From NCBI GenBank assembly GCA_021161675.1, contig JAGHAF010000014.1, positions 1 through 57,102 on the forward strand: a stretch of DNA of 57,102 nucleotides, in the 5' to 3' direction. Positions 24,960 through 33,614 of this stretch are shown piece by piece; the first letter of the stretch is position 1; each line of letters starts with the position of its first letter. Source of the stretch: Planctomycetota bacterium. Its GTDB lineage: Bacteria; Planctomycetota; Brocadiia; SM23-32. The position numbers were made by a program, and so were the translations under genes. Under the pieces are notes generated by a model. The model searched no databases, was not told the origin of the DNA, and saw nothing but the letters and a program-made list of their open reading frames with translations.

Positions 24960-26434
24960 GCCCGATACTTCTGATCGCCGTGCCGCTGGCGCTTGCATTC
25001 CTCACGCCCATGGTGGGGTTGGCATCGAAGAGCGCCAGGAGGTACATGCCGGCCATTGCTATGCTTTTCAACTTCATCGTTGCTATGTCACTGTTGCCGA
25101 AGGCGTTAGAAGCGCCCATCATCGTCCGGACGGCGGGTTGGGCGCCTCCCCTTTCGATCCATCTCGTGGCGGGCCCGCTGGGACTGCTCTTGTCATCTCT
25201 GGTGGCGCTGATCGGCCTGCTGGTGGCCATCTACGGGATTGACTACATCCGGGAAGGGGCGAGGGCCAGGTACGACGTGTTGTATACCCTTCTCCTTGTC
25301 GGGGCCACCGGCGTCGTGCTGACCGGCGACCTGTTCAATCTGTTCGTCTTCTTCGAGGTTCTCTGCATCTCCTCCTATGCGCTGGTGGCCTATCGGGGCG
25401 ACAGCGCGGGCGTTGAAGCGGGGATGAAATATCTTATCCAGGGCGCCATTGGCTCCAGTCTCGTCCTTATAGGGATCGGTCTGCTCTACGGCACGGTCGG
25501 CACGCTGTCGATGGCCGACATCGCCTCAAGTGTCGGTTCGGTCGCCGGGTCCCGGCTTTTCATTTCTTTGGCCTTCATGATAGCCGGGTTCGGTGTGGAG
25601 GCGGCCATTTTCCCGCTGAACGCCTGGCTGCCGGACGCCCACTCATCCGCCCCCTCCTCCATCAGCGCCGTTCTTTCCGGCGTCGCCATCAAGGCGGGCC
25701 TTTACGCCATCGCGCGCGTGGTCTATACAGTCTACGGGGCGTCGAGTATTCTGCCTTTCCTGGCGGTTCTGGGCGTCGTGACGCTTCTCGTCGGCGAGAT
25801 GTGCGCCTTCGCCCAGGAGGACATCAAAAGGCTTCTGGCCTTCTCCAGCATCGGGCAGATGGGCCTGATCCTGTTCGCGCTGGCGCTCTCCTCCGCCACT
25901 GGCATCTCCGGGGCTGTTTTCCTGATTATCAGCCACGGGTTGGCGAAAGCGCTCTTGTTCCTGGCCACTGGATACATGATTTACCGGACAGGCTCCAGGG
26001 ATATCTCGTCGCTGGCTGGGATGGGCAAGAGAATGCCCATAATGTCGCTGTGCTTCACGGTGGGGGCGTTCTCTTTGATGGGGCTGCCCCCGTTCGTGGG
26101 ATTCGCCAGCAAGTTCACAATCGTTCGCGCCGTTCTGGGAACGGGCAGCACGTTCTTCATCACACTCCTTGCCATCGGCCTCATAGGCACAGTGATAGAG
26201 GGGGCATACTTCCTGCGCATAGTGCAGTGGCTCTACTTCAAGCCGGCGCCCGAAGCTATGCCCGAGCAGACGGAGGGGAGGGCGCCGCTGACGGCGCTCG
26301 TGCCGGTAGGACTGCTGGCGGTCTTGATTGTCACCATCGGCCTGCTGCCCGGGATAGTGGGGCGGGCACTCGGTCCGGCGGCCGATGACTTGCTGGATCG
26401 CGCAGCCTATATTCAGCACGTGATGGGAGACTGA
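24953..26434 (+). CDS. mrpD: Mrp-type antiporter subunit D (MbxH-like proton/sodium channel)
   Basis: 493 residues, about 14 membrane helices of the NuoL/M/N antiporter-like family. FFEVLCISSYALVAYRGD carries the conserved Glu of TM5. PLNAWLPDAHSSAPSSISAV, VLSGVAIKAGLYAI with the TM7 Lys, and LAFSSIGQMG with the TM8 region are all present. It probably forms one ion channel of the complex, and the next gene supplies a second. Confidence 0.94.
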   Translation: MVSPILLIAVPLALAFLTPMVGLASKSARRYMPAIAMLFNFIVAMSLLPKALEAPIIVRTAGWAPPLSIHLVAGPLGLLLSSLVALIGLLVAIYGIDYIREGARARYDVLYTLLLVGATGVVLTGDLFNLFVFFEVLCISSYALVAYRGDSAGVEAGMKYLIQGAIGSSLVLIGIGLLYGTVGTLSMADIASSVGSVAGSRLFISLAFMIAGFGVEAAIFPLNAWLPDAHSSAPSSISAVLSGVAIKAGLYAIARVVYTVYGASSILPFLAVLGVVTLLVGEMCAFAQEDIKRLLAFSSIGQMGLILFALALSSATGISGAVFLIISHGLAKALLFLATGYMIYRTGSRDISSLAGMGKRMPIMSLCFTVGAFSLMGLPPFVGFASKFTIVRAVLGTGSTFFITLLAIGLIGTVIEGAYFLRIVQWLYFKPAPEAMPEQTEGRAPLTALVPVGLLAVLIVTIGLLPGIVGRALGPAADDLLDRAAYIQHVMGD

Positions 26435-26436
26435 AG

Positions 26437-28290
26437 GTGAGCGCACAGGGAATACTGATAACAGCCTTTGCCGGAGCCGGGCTCAGTTATGCGCTCGGGC
26501 TCACGTCAGCAAGGCTTCGCGAAGTGTTCGCCATCGTGGTGTCTGTACTCCTGGTCTGCCTCATTGCAATCACCCACGGGCAAGGCGCCGAGCACGTTTA
26601 TTACCCCGACTTCCTCGGACTGGATCTGGTGCTGCGGATGGACGCCCTGGCCTGGTTCTTTGCCATCACGGTGTCCATGGTCGGCTGTCTGAGCGTGATA
26701 TTCTCCCTCCATTACGTTCGGGGCAAGGAGAAAGAGAACTTCTACTACTTCGCGCTCCTCCTGGTCAACGCCGCCATGCTGGGCATCGTCCTGAGCGGAG
26801 ACCTGCTGAGCTTCTTCATCTTCTGGGAGATCATGAGCTGGGCTGCCTTCCTGCTGATAAGCTACAAACGCGGGCGTGCCCTCGATGCCGGCCTCAAATA
26901 CGTGATCATGTCCATACTGGGTTCCTGCGCAATGCTTCTGGCGCTGCTTTACCTGTATGCCAACTACAACACGCTGGTTATCAGCGACCTGGCCCAGCAG
27001 ATACGCTCCGCCGCCGGGGGATTCCCGCTCTGGGTTATGCTCGCCTTTGCTCTCGGTTTCGGCATCAAATGCGCCCTGATCCCCCTGCACACCTGGCTGC
27101 CCGACGCACACTCCGAAGCCCCATCTCCTTTCAGCGCAGTGCTTTCGGGCATCTTGATCAAGATGGGCATTTATGGCTTTATCCTGGTGATGTACGGCGT
27201 GGTGGGACTGAAGCTCCTGCTCGAGGTGGGGGCCCCCTGGCTGCATTTCCACACTGTCCTCTGCTGGCTGGGGGCGATTACCATCTTAATCCCCACGTTC
27301 ATCGCTCTGCTTCAGGACGACGCCAAGAGGCTGCTTGCGTGGAGTTCCATCGGACAGATAGGTTACATCATGCTCGCGATTGGAGTGGCAACCAGCCTGG
27401 GGCTGGCCGGAGCCCTGTTCCACACGCTGAATCACGCCGTCTTCAAGGCGCTGCTGTTCCTGGCGGTTGGCGCCGTGGAATACAAGACCGGTGGTGTGAG
27501 GGATTTGAATAGACTCGGCGGCCTTATCAGAAGGATGCCGGTTACCTTCGCGTGCGCCCTGATAGGCGGACTGGGCCTGATAGGCGTCCCGCTGACCAGC
27601 GGTTTTGTCTCCAAGTGGCTGATCTACAAGACGTTGATCACCGAAGGGCATCCGTTTCTCGCTCTGGCGGCGCTGGTGGGAACGTGGGGCGCCATCCTTT
27701 ACGTCTATAAGTTGCTGCACAACATGTTCCTCGGTCAGCTCCCGGAGAAATACGCCAATCTCGAAGCGGCCCCCTTCAGCATGCAGCTTCCGCTGATGAT
27801 CTGCGGTTTTATCATCGTTTTGTTTGGTATACTGCCGGGGATTCCCCTCAGCGTGATCGGGGGCATTGTGGGGACGCTTGGTTTCGAACCTGTGACGGCG
27901 ACGTTGACGGGATTCGGGCCGCAGATTGGCCCTTTGAACACTCTGAATCTCTGCGCCGCGTTTGCTGGAGTGCTGCTTGTAATCGTTGCCTTCCGTGGGA
28001 TCGCGGCCAGGCCCAAACCCGTCTCGCAGGACGACAGCTACGCGGCCGGAGCGGCCGCCCCCGCCGGTAAATACCACCACACGGTGCGGTTCTACGACCC
28101 GCTGGAAAGAATGACCGGCGGATACCTGCGCGACTGGGTGGATCAGTTCTACCTCTCGGCCGCCGGGAAGGCAAAGGGCGTTTTCAACGGAGTCAGACGG
28201 ATCTACACAGGGGACGTGCGCACCTACGTGATGTACATTGTCGCGCTGCTCACTTTCCTTATCTTCGCGCATACTGCGGGGTGGCTATGA
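26437..28290 (+). CDS. second antiporter-like subunit (MbxH'-like, NuoL/NuoM family)
   Basis: 617 residues, GTG start two bases after mrpD. The first about 500 residues repeat the antiporter core (FFIFWEIMSWAAFLLISY, PLHTWLPDAHSEAPSPFSAV, LSGILIKMGIYGF, LAWSSIGQIGYIML). The C-terminal about 110 residues are an extra soluble stretch (YHHTVRFYDPLERM...) ending in a terminal helix, reminiscent of the NuoL/MbhH-type lateral extension. Two antiporter-like subunits in tandem are characteristic of mbx rather than mbh operons, implying two ion pathways. Confidence 0.92.
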   Translation: MSAQGILITAFAGAGLSYALGLTSARLREVFAIVVSVLLVCLIAITHGQGAEHVYYPDFLGLDLVLRMDALAWFFAITVSMVGCLSVIFSLHYVRGKEKENFYYFALLLVNAAMLGIVLSGDLLSFFIFWEIMSWAAFLLISYKRGRALDAGLKYVIMSILGSCAMLLALLYLYANYNTLVISDLAQQIRSAAGGFPLWVMLAFALGFGIKCALIPLHTWLPDAHSEAPSPFSAVLSGILIKMGIYGFILVMYGVVGLKLLLEVGAPWLHFHTVLCWLGAITILIPTFIALLQDDAKRLLAWSSIGQIGYIMLAIGVATSLGLAGALFHTLNHAVFKALLFLAVGAVEYKTGGVRDLNRLGGLIRRMPVTFACALIGGLGLIGVPLTSGFVSKWLIYKTLITEGHPFLALAALVGTWGAILYVYKLLHNMFLGQLPEKYANLEAAPFSMQLPLMICGFIIVLFGILPGIPLSVIGGIVGTLGFEPVTATLTGFGPQIGPLNTLNLCAAFAGVLLVIVAFRGIAARPKPVSQDDSYAAGAAAPAGKYHHTVRFYDPLERMTGGYLRDWVDQFYLSAAGKAKGVFNGVRRIYTGDVRTYVMYIVALLTFLIFAHTAGWL

Positions 28291-29210
28291 CGAGAATCAT
28301 CCAACTGGTGCTGTCGCCACTCATTGCGTTAGTGGTGGGAGTGCTGCTTCTCGGCCTTTCGCGCAAGATCATAGCGCGCATCCACCGCCGCTACGGCCCC
28401 CCGATCTACCAGCCCGTCATTGACGTGATAAGGATGATGTCACAGCGCAGCATATCGCACGGTTCCCTGTTCGACCTCGGCGTGGTGTTTGCCCTGGCGG
28501 GCTCTCTCGTAACGGTGATGTTCATTCCTCTGGGAGGAACACAGGCTTGCCAGCCCTTTGCTCACGGCGTGCTCTGTCCCCTTTCCTCGTCGGGAGGGCT
28601 GCTGGTTGTGATGTACCTGATGCTGCTGGGTCCGCTCGGACTTGCGCTGGGCGCGGGCGACTCGGCGAATCCGAACGCCAGCATAGGGGTCAGCCGAAAA
28701 CTGCTCCTGGCGCTTGCCTACGAGGTCCCTTTTCTGCTGGTGATCCTGGCGGTGATGTCGCACTATGAAACGATATCCCTGACGGAGATAGTCGCCCGGC
28801 AGCAGCAGGCGGGCTGGGGAGCGCTCTCGGTTCCGCTTTCGGCAGTGGCGGCGTTCCTGATACTGCCGGCCATGCTGGGCGTAAGGCCGTTCGACTTGGT
28901 CAGCGCCCCGCAGGAGATTGCCTCCGGCCCCATGGCCGAGTACGGAGGGCGGTCTCTGGCCCTGATCAAGCTTTATGGCGCAACACACCTGTTCCTGGTG
29001 ATTGCCCTTTTCGTCGACTTGTTCTTGGGCGGTGGCGTGAATCTCGCTACCTTCCTGTTGAAGATGCTAATTGTCTTCATGGCGGTTGAAATGATCAATG
29101 CCGTGCTGCCGAGGGTAAAGATCGAGGACGCCATCAAGTTCTGCTGGAAGTGGCCGGCGGGCCTGGCGTTGTTGCAGATGGCCATCACAGTTCTGTCGAA
29201 ATCGGGGTGA
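28287..29210 (+). CDS. NuoH-type membrane anchor subunit (MbxM-like)
   Basis: 307 residues, about eight helices. The ATG at 28287 overlaps the previous stop. NuoH hallmarks are visible: RIHRRYGPPIYQPVIDVIRM, YEVPFLLVILAVM and RPFDLVSAPQEIASGPMAEY. This subunit connects the hydrophilic arm to the antiporter-like subunits. In archaeal mbx operons it also sits immediately after the H/H' pair and before J, K and L, as here. Confidence 0.94.
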   Translation: MTRIIQLVLSPLIALVVGVLLLGLSRKIIARIHRRYGPPIYQPVIDVIRMMSQRSISHGSLFDLGVVFALAGSLVTVMFIPLGGTQACQPFAHGVLCPLSSSGGLLVVMYLMLLGPLGLALGAGDSANPNASIGVSRKLLLALAYEVPFLLVILAVMSHYETISLTEIVARQQQAGWGALSVPLSAVAAFLILPAMLGVRPFDLVSAPQEIASGPMAEYGGRSLALIKLYGATHLFLVIALFVDLFLGGGVNLATFLLKMLIVFMAVEMINAVLPRVKIEDAIKFCWKWPAGLALLQMAITVLSKSG

Positions 29211-29212
29211 GT

Positions 29213-29785
29213 ATGGATAGAAACCAGATCACAAAATGGCTGAAAAGCCCGGGCAAGATGGCCCACAAGTACTCGCTGCACGCCGTGTATTTCTGCACAG
29301 GCTGTGGGATCATAGAGATCCCGCCCGTCATAACCGCCAGGTGGGACGCCGAGAGATTCGGCGTCATACCGGTGGCCACGCCCAGGCAGGGAAACCTTTT
29401 CATGATCACCGGCTATGTCTCCGTCAAGACCCTCAAGGCTATTATAAGAACCTACGAGCAAATGCCCGACCCCAAATACACCGTAGCCTTCGGATCCTGC
29501 CCCATAAACGGCGGAATGTACTGGGATTCCTATAACACCATCAAACATCTTGACAAATATATCCCCGTGGACGGCTGGATCGCCGGCTGCATGCCGCGGC
29601 CCGAGGCGGTGTTCGTCGGAGTTACCCACCTCTGGACGCTGATCGACAAAGAGATGGCGAACGGATACATCCGCTACAAGAAAAAATATGCGGCCTACAG
29701 AAGCAACCAGGAAATGGCGCTTGGAGAACTCGACTGGCCGCCGCTCTATCCGATCGAGGATGAAACCGAGGAAGAGAGCAAATGA
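29213..29785 (+). CDS. NuoB-type small subunit with N2-like [4Fe-4S] cluster (MbxJ-like)
   Basis: 190 residues. Four cluster ligands are present: C28 and C31 (FCTGCGIIE), C96 (GSCPINGG) and C126 (GCMPRPE). The C-x2-C arrangement is that of group 4 hydrogenase/Mbs small subunits; complex I NuoB has adjacent cysteines instead. The cluster would pass electrons to or from the site next to the large subunit. The ATG at 29213 is 3 bases after the nuoH-like stop. Confidence 0.94.
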   Translation: MDRNQITKWLKSPGKMAHKYSLHAVYFCTGCGIIEIPPVITARWDAERFGVIPVATPRQGNLFMITGYVSVKTLKAIIRTYEQMPDPKYTVAFGSCPINGGMYWDSYNTIKHLDKYIPVDGWIAGCMPRPEAVFVGVTHLWTLIDKEMANGYIRYKKKYAAYRSNQEMALGELDWPPLYPIEDETEEESK

Positions 29786-30288
29786 TTTCATCGCTGCAGG
29801 AAAACCTGGAAGCGACGTTCAAAGGGGTAAAGGTCACGGCCCCCGAAGACGGCAGAATGTCCGTCTCAGTCCCCAGCGACAGCATCCCTGTAGTTCTTAG
29901 GTATCTGAAGGGAAACGGACTCGACCACATGGCGCTTCTGTCCTGCGTGGATTGGATCGAGGATGGCAAGTTCGAACTGGTCTACTTCTTGACCTGCTAC
30001 ATGCCGAATAACACCGATTACGCGGCGGATCAGAAGCTCCACGTGCTGGTGAGGACGCAAGTGCCCCGCGACAATCCCGGAATCGAATCCGTAATTGGGG
30101 TCTTCGAGAACATAGAACCGTACGAACGAGAAATACACGAGCTTTACGGAGTGCATTTCAAGGGCCATCCGCGGTTGACACACCTTTTGCTGGAAAGGGA
30201 CTACGAAGTGCCTCCATTCAGAAAAGACTTCGACACCCGCCAGTACGTTGAAGAGACCTTCGGTTCAATCCCACCGGTGGACGAGTAA
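29782..30288 (+). CDS. NuoC-type subunit (MbxK-like, 30-kDa family)
   Basis: 168 residues. The C-terminal signature of the 30-kDa family is clear (FENIEPYEREIHELYGVHFK, then HPRLTHLLLERDYEVPPFRKD). The N-terminal ferredoxin-like domain is ordinary for the family. A structural partner of the large subunit, overlapping the preceding gene by four bases. Confidence 0.93.
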   Translation: MISSLQENLEATFKGVKVTAPEDGRMSVSVPSDSIPVVLRYLKGNGLDHMALLSCVDWIEDGKFELVYFLTCYMPNNTDYAADQKLHVLVRTQVPRDNPGIESVIGVFENIEPYEREIHELYGVHFKGHPRLTHLLLERDYEVPPFRKDFDTRQYVEETFGSIPPVDE

Positions 30289-30291
30289 GAC

Positions 30292-30588
30292 ATGCTTACG
30301 AAAGAAGAAGTGATGCACGCATTGTCGAAAGCCATACATCCCGAAATCGATTCCAGCCTCGTCGGGCTCGGAATGATCAAGGATGTTAGTATTGAGAAAG
30401 AGATGGTGACAGTCACCATGAATCTGCCGTTCGCGGGGATTCCCATAAAGGATGATTTGGCTCAAATCGTTAAAGAGGCGGTGGCCGATAAGGATCCGGG
30501 CTTACGGTTAGAGGTGCGATCTGCGACGATGGACGAAGAAGAGCGTGAAGAATTCATGAAAAAGGCTCGGGAGAAATGGAAGTCATAG
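30292..30588 (+). CDS. MIP18/SufT-family (DUF59) Fe-S assembly protein
   Basis: 98 residues: TKEEVMHALSKAIHPEIDSS, LVGLGMIKDVSIE and VTVTMNLPFAGIPIKDDLA are the DUF59 pattern found in MIP18, SufT and the N-terminus of Mrp/ApbC P-loop proteins. DUF59 proteins help insert Fe-S clusters. It is wedged between the K-like and L-like subunit genes, 3 bases after one and overlapping the other by 13. This position suggests a maturation factor dedicated to this complex, which carries several clusters. Confidence 0.85.
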   Translation: MLTKEEVMHALSKAIHPEIDSSLVGLGMIKDVSIEKEMVTVTMNLPFAGIPIKDDLAQIVKEAVADKDPGLRLEVRSATMDEEEREEFMKKAREKWKS

Positions 30589-31718
30589 GACGCGCTTCTG
30601 ACACAGCAGACGCAGGCTCCGAAAGGGAGCTGGAGCTATATTTCGGTCCCCAGCACCTCGGCATGGTCGGCAACTTCAGCATCACGCTGAAGGTCGAGGG
30701 CGACCGAATAATAAAAGCCACGGCCAATCCGGGCTATTTGCACCGCGGCTTTGAAAAGCTGATGGAATACAGGACATGGATCCAGAACTTCCCGCTGGTG
30801 TGCCGGGTCAATGTCATAGAACCCGACTCCATGGAATGGGTCTACGCCAGGGCCGTGGAGAAGCTGGCCGGGATAGAGGCGCCCGAGCGGGCGCAATACA
30901 TAAGGAGCATCTACCTTGAGATGGCCCGCATCGCCTCCCACCTGTTCGGCCTGTGGGCCTATTCGAACATGCTCGGGTTCGACACGCCAGCCCAGTGGGC
31001 GATGTACCACCGGGACCTCCTGCTCGACCGGTTCGAAGAACTGACCGGCGGGCGCGTCTACCACATCTACATATGGCCCGGGGGCGTCAGGCGCGACTTT
31101 CCCGATGGCTTCGCGGACAGGCTTGTCAAGACGCTTCACTCCATCGGCGGTTGCGTGCCGGACTACGACGCGACCTTCTTCAACAACCGCCTGTTCTATG
31201 AAAGAGCCCACGGGGTGGGAAAACTAACCCAGCAGCAGGCGAAAACGCTTGGCGCAACCGGACAGACGCTCCGGGCGACGGGCATGAAGTACGACATTCG
31301 CAAGGTCGAACCCTACGCCGCCTACGATAAAATCCCGTGGGAAGTGCCCACAAGGGAGGAAGGAGACGCCTACTCGAGGGTATGGGTCATCCGGGATGAG
31401 ATGATCGAAAGCGTCCACATGATATTCAAACTCCTTGACGCGATGCCCGAGGGGGAGGTGTACAACAGTGTCCCCAACCCGTTCAAGTGGAGAATCCCGC
31501 CCGGCGAGACCTACGTCAGATGCGAATCCTCGCGCGGAGAGCTGGGGCTATACATGGTCAGCGACGGCGGGGACAAGCCATACAAAGTTCATTTCAGGAC
31601 CCCTTCATACCCTCATGGCCTCACCATCCTGGAGAAACTGCTCGAGGGCGCCAGCATCGCGGACGTCGGCAACACGATGATAAGTCTTTACGTCGTCGCG
31701 CCCGAAATAGACAGGTAA
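30576..31718 (+). CDS. NuoD/NiFe-like large subunit lacking Ni and quinone ligands (MbxL-like)
   Basis: 380 residues of the 49-kDa family (LYFGPQHLGMVGNF, GYLHRGFEKLMEYRTW, RGELGLYMVSDGG, IADVGNTMISLYVV). The two CxxC pairs that bind Ni-Fe in hydrogenases are replaced by N79/E82 (CRVNVIEPD) and E377/R380 (APEIDR, the very C-terminus), at the same spacing. The quinone-site His and Tyr of complex I 49-kDa subunits are also missing (GPQHLGMVG; RVNVIE). So it should neither handle H2 nor reduce quinone. The archaeal sulfane-reductase subunit MbxL is the closest described situation. Confidence 0.9.
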   Translation: MEVIGRASDTADAGSERELELYFGPQHLGMVGNFSITLKVEGDRIIKATANPGYLHRGFEKLMEYRTWIQNFPLVCRVNVIEPDSMEWVYARAVEKLAGIEAPERAQYIRSIYLEMARIASHLFGLWAYSNMLGFDTPAQWAMYHRDLLLDRFEELTGGRVYHIYIWPGGVRRDFPDGFADRLVKTLHSIGGCVPDYDATFFNNRLFYERAHGVGKLTQQQAKTLGATGQTLRATGMKYDIRKVEPYAAYDKIPWEVPTREEGDAYSRVWVIRDEMIESVHMIFKLLDAMPEGEVYNSVPNPFKWRIPPGETYVRCESSRGELGLYMVSDGGDKPYKVHFRTPSYPHGLTILEKLLEGASIADVGNTMISLYVVAPEIDR

Positions 31719-31730
31719 GGGAAGAACAAG

Positions 31731-33578
31731 ATGGGAAAACCAAGCATCTTAAGCCCCTTCAGAGCGATCAAATACCTGTTCCAGAAACCCGTCACCCTGA
31801 GGTACCCCTTTGAGAAGAAGGAACCGGCGCCCAGATACCGGGGTTTCCACCTGAACGACTGGGAGCAGTGCACAGGTTGCGGGAACTGCGCCGACATCTG
31901 CCCCAATGAAGCGATTACGATGATCGACGTGCCCGAGATCGAACCAGACCCCGACTCGGGTGAAAAAGGCGAGCGCCCCCAGCTCGACTACGGCAGATGC
32001 TGCTTCTGCGGACTGTGCGTGGACATCTGCCCTCCCGGTTCGTTGCGGCTCTCCCGGGATTACTTGCACATCCATTTCGACACCGACACTTTTACCTTCG
32101 TCCCGCAGGATGACAAGAAGGACTGCGAAACCTTCTTGCCGGCGGAGGAATACTCGATCTTGAAGGCAAGCCTGACACATCGCAGGAGAGATTACGAGGG
32201 ATTCTCATCTGATCTGGACTACGCCTTGTTCGAGCCGGAACGCGTGCCAATGGCCGAGCTGCCGGCCGAGGAACGAAAGTCATCCTTCATTGAGCAGGTC
32301 ATTGGTTACAGCACCGAAGAAGCTATAGAAGAAGCGGCACGCTGCCTGGAATGCGAGCTGTGCGAAGCGGCCTGCCCCGCGAATTTGAAGATTGCCGACT
32401 ACGTCAAGGCTATCTACGAGGGGGACAGCGCCCGGGCGCTAAGAACCATATTCGAGGACAACCCGCTGCCCGCCATCTGCGGCCGCATCTGCATGAAACA
32501 CTGCGAAGACGCCTGCTCCCTGGGACTGAGGGGAGAACCGGTCGCCATCCGCTGGCTCAAGAGATTCGCCTCGGACAGCGTCCAGGACTACCGTGAGACA
32601 CTTGGAATCCAACCCGGCCCCGCAACCGGAAAGAGCATAGCCGTCATAGGTGCCGGCGCCGGTGGACTTGCGCTGGCCTACCACCTGCGGCTCAAAGGCC
32701 ATGACGTAACAGTCTTCGATTCCCTGGACGCCGGCGGCGGAATGCTCAGGATCGGGCCTCCACGCTACCGTCTGCCGGAGGAAGCCCTCGACAGGGACGT
32801 TGACTTCATCGCTTCCCTCGGGGTCGAGTTCCACTTCAACACTACCGTTGGCAAAGATGTCCAGTTCGACGAACTCTTGCAGGATTACGACGCCGTTTTC
32901 ATCGGCGTCGGGCTGGGGGTGAGCCGCACGGCCCGTATCGAAAATGAAGACCGGGCAATCATGGCGCTGGATTTCCTCGAGCAATCAAAGCTCGATACCA
33001 GGCCGGAGGTGGGCCGCCAGATCATTGTCATCGGCGGCGGCAACGTGGCAATGGATGTCGCCCGCACCTGCGTCCGGCTCCAGGAAGCGCAATACCCTGG
33101 CGAAGAAACTTCCACTAAGACCGTCTGCCTGGAATCCTGGGACGAAATGCCAGCCACTGAGGAGGAAATCAAGGAGTCAAAGGAAGAAGGCATCCAGATC
33201 AATCCCGCCTGGGGGCCCAAGGCAATCATCCTGGAGGACGGTGAGGTTAAAGGGCTGGATTGCAAAGCGGTCAAATCCGTCTTCGATGAAGATGGCCGCT
33301 TCAGCCCCACGTTCTATGAAGACAAGACCATGGTCCTGGAAGGGGACATGGTCATCGAAGCCATCGGGCAGGGATATGACCTCTCGTTTATCCCCGACGA
33401 GCTATCGCTGGAGTTCACCGAACGCCGGAAGGTAAAGGTCGATGAAAACGGGATGACGTCCATAGAAGGCGTCTTCGCCGGGGGCGACATAGTGAACGTC
33501 AACATGGACGCAGTGACGGCTATTGCAGACGCCAAGAGAGCAGCCGAAGGAATTCACAAGATGCTCTCGCAGCATTAG
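31731..33578 (+). CDS. NuoI-like ferredoxin subunit fused to GltD/NfnL-like FAD-NAD(P)H oxidoreductase (MbxN-GltD)
   Basis: 615 residues. Part 1 (1-110) is NuoI-like with two [4Fe-4S] sites: C47, C50, C53, C57 and C90, C93, C96, C100. Part 2 (about 190-615) is the GltD/NfnL module: cysteines 205, 208, 211, 215 and 250, 254, 258, 262, an FAD loop GAGAGG (308-313), GGGMLRIGPPRYRLP, a nucleotide loop GGGNVAMDVA (435-444), and a final FAGGDIVN. At the position where NADPH-specific relatives have Arg-Arg it reads LES (467-469), hinting at NADH. It would link pyridine nucleotide to the membrane complex. Ribosome site GGAAGAAC. Confidence 0.93.
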   Translation: MGKPSILSPFRAIKYLFQKPVTLRYPFEKKEPAPRYRGFHLNDWEQCTGCGNCADICPNEAITMIDVPEIEPDPDSGEKGERPQLDYGRCCFCGLCVDICPPGSLRLSRDYLHIHFDTDTFTFVPQDDKKDCETFLPAEEYSILKASLTHRRRDYEGFSSDLDYALFEPERVPMAELPAEERKSSFIEQVIGYSTEEAIEEAARCLECELCEAACPANLKIADYVKAIYEGDSARALRTIFEDNPLPAICGRICMKHCEDACSLGLRGEPVAIRWLKRFASDSVQDYRETLGIQPGPATGKSIAVIGAGAGGLALAYHLRLKGHDVTVFDSLDAGGGMLRIGPPRYRLPEEALDRDVDFIASLGVEFHFNTTVGKDVQFDELLQDYDAVFIGVGLGVSRTARIENEDRAIMALDFLEQSKLDTRPEVGRQIIVIGGGNVAMDVARTCVRLQEAQYPGEETSTKTVCLESWDEMPATEEEIKESKEEGIQINPAWGPKAIILEDGEVKGLDCKAVKSVFDEDGRFSPTFYEDKTMVLEGDMVIEAIGQGYDLSFIPDELSLEFTERRKVKVDENGMTSIEGVFAGGDIVNVNMDAVTAIADAKRAAEGIHKMLSQH

Positions 33579-33614
33579 AACTCGCCCGTATTCCATTGAA
33601 GTGAAAAAGGCATT

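Noticed and set aside
22521..33578. Group 4 [NiFe] hydrogenase (Mbh/Ech)
   Set aside because: All four Ni-binding cysteines of the large subunit are substituted and no hyp maturation genes are nearby.
22521..33578. Ordinary respiratory complex I
   Set aside because: There are Mrp E/F/G/B/C subunits, no nuoE/F/G or nuoJ, a CxxC-type small subunit, and the quinone-site His and Tyr are missing.
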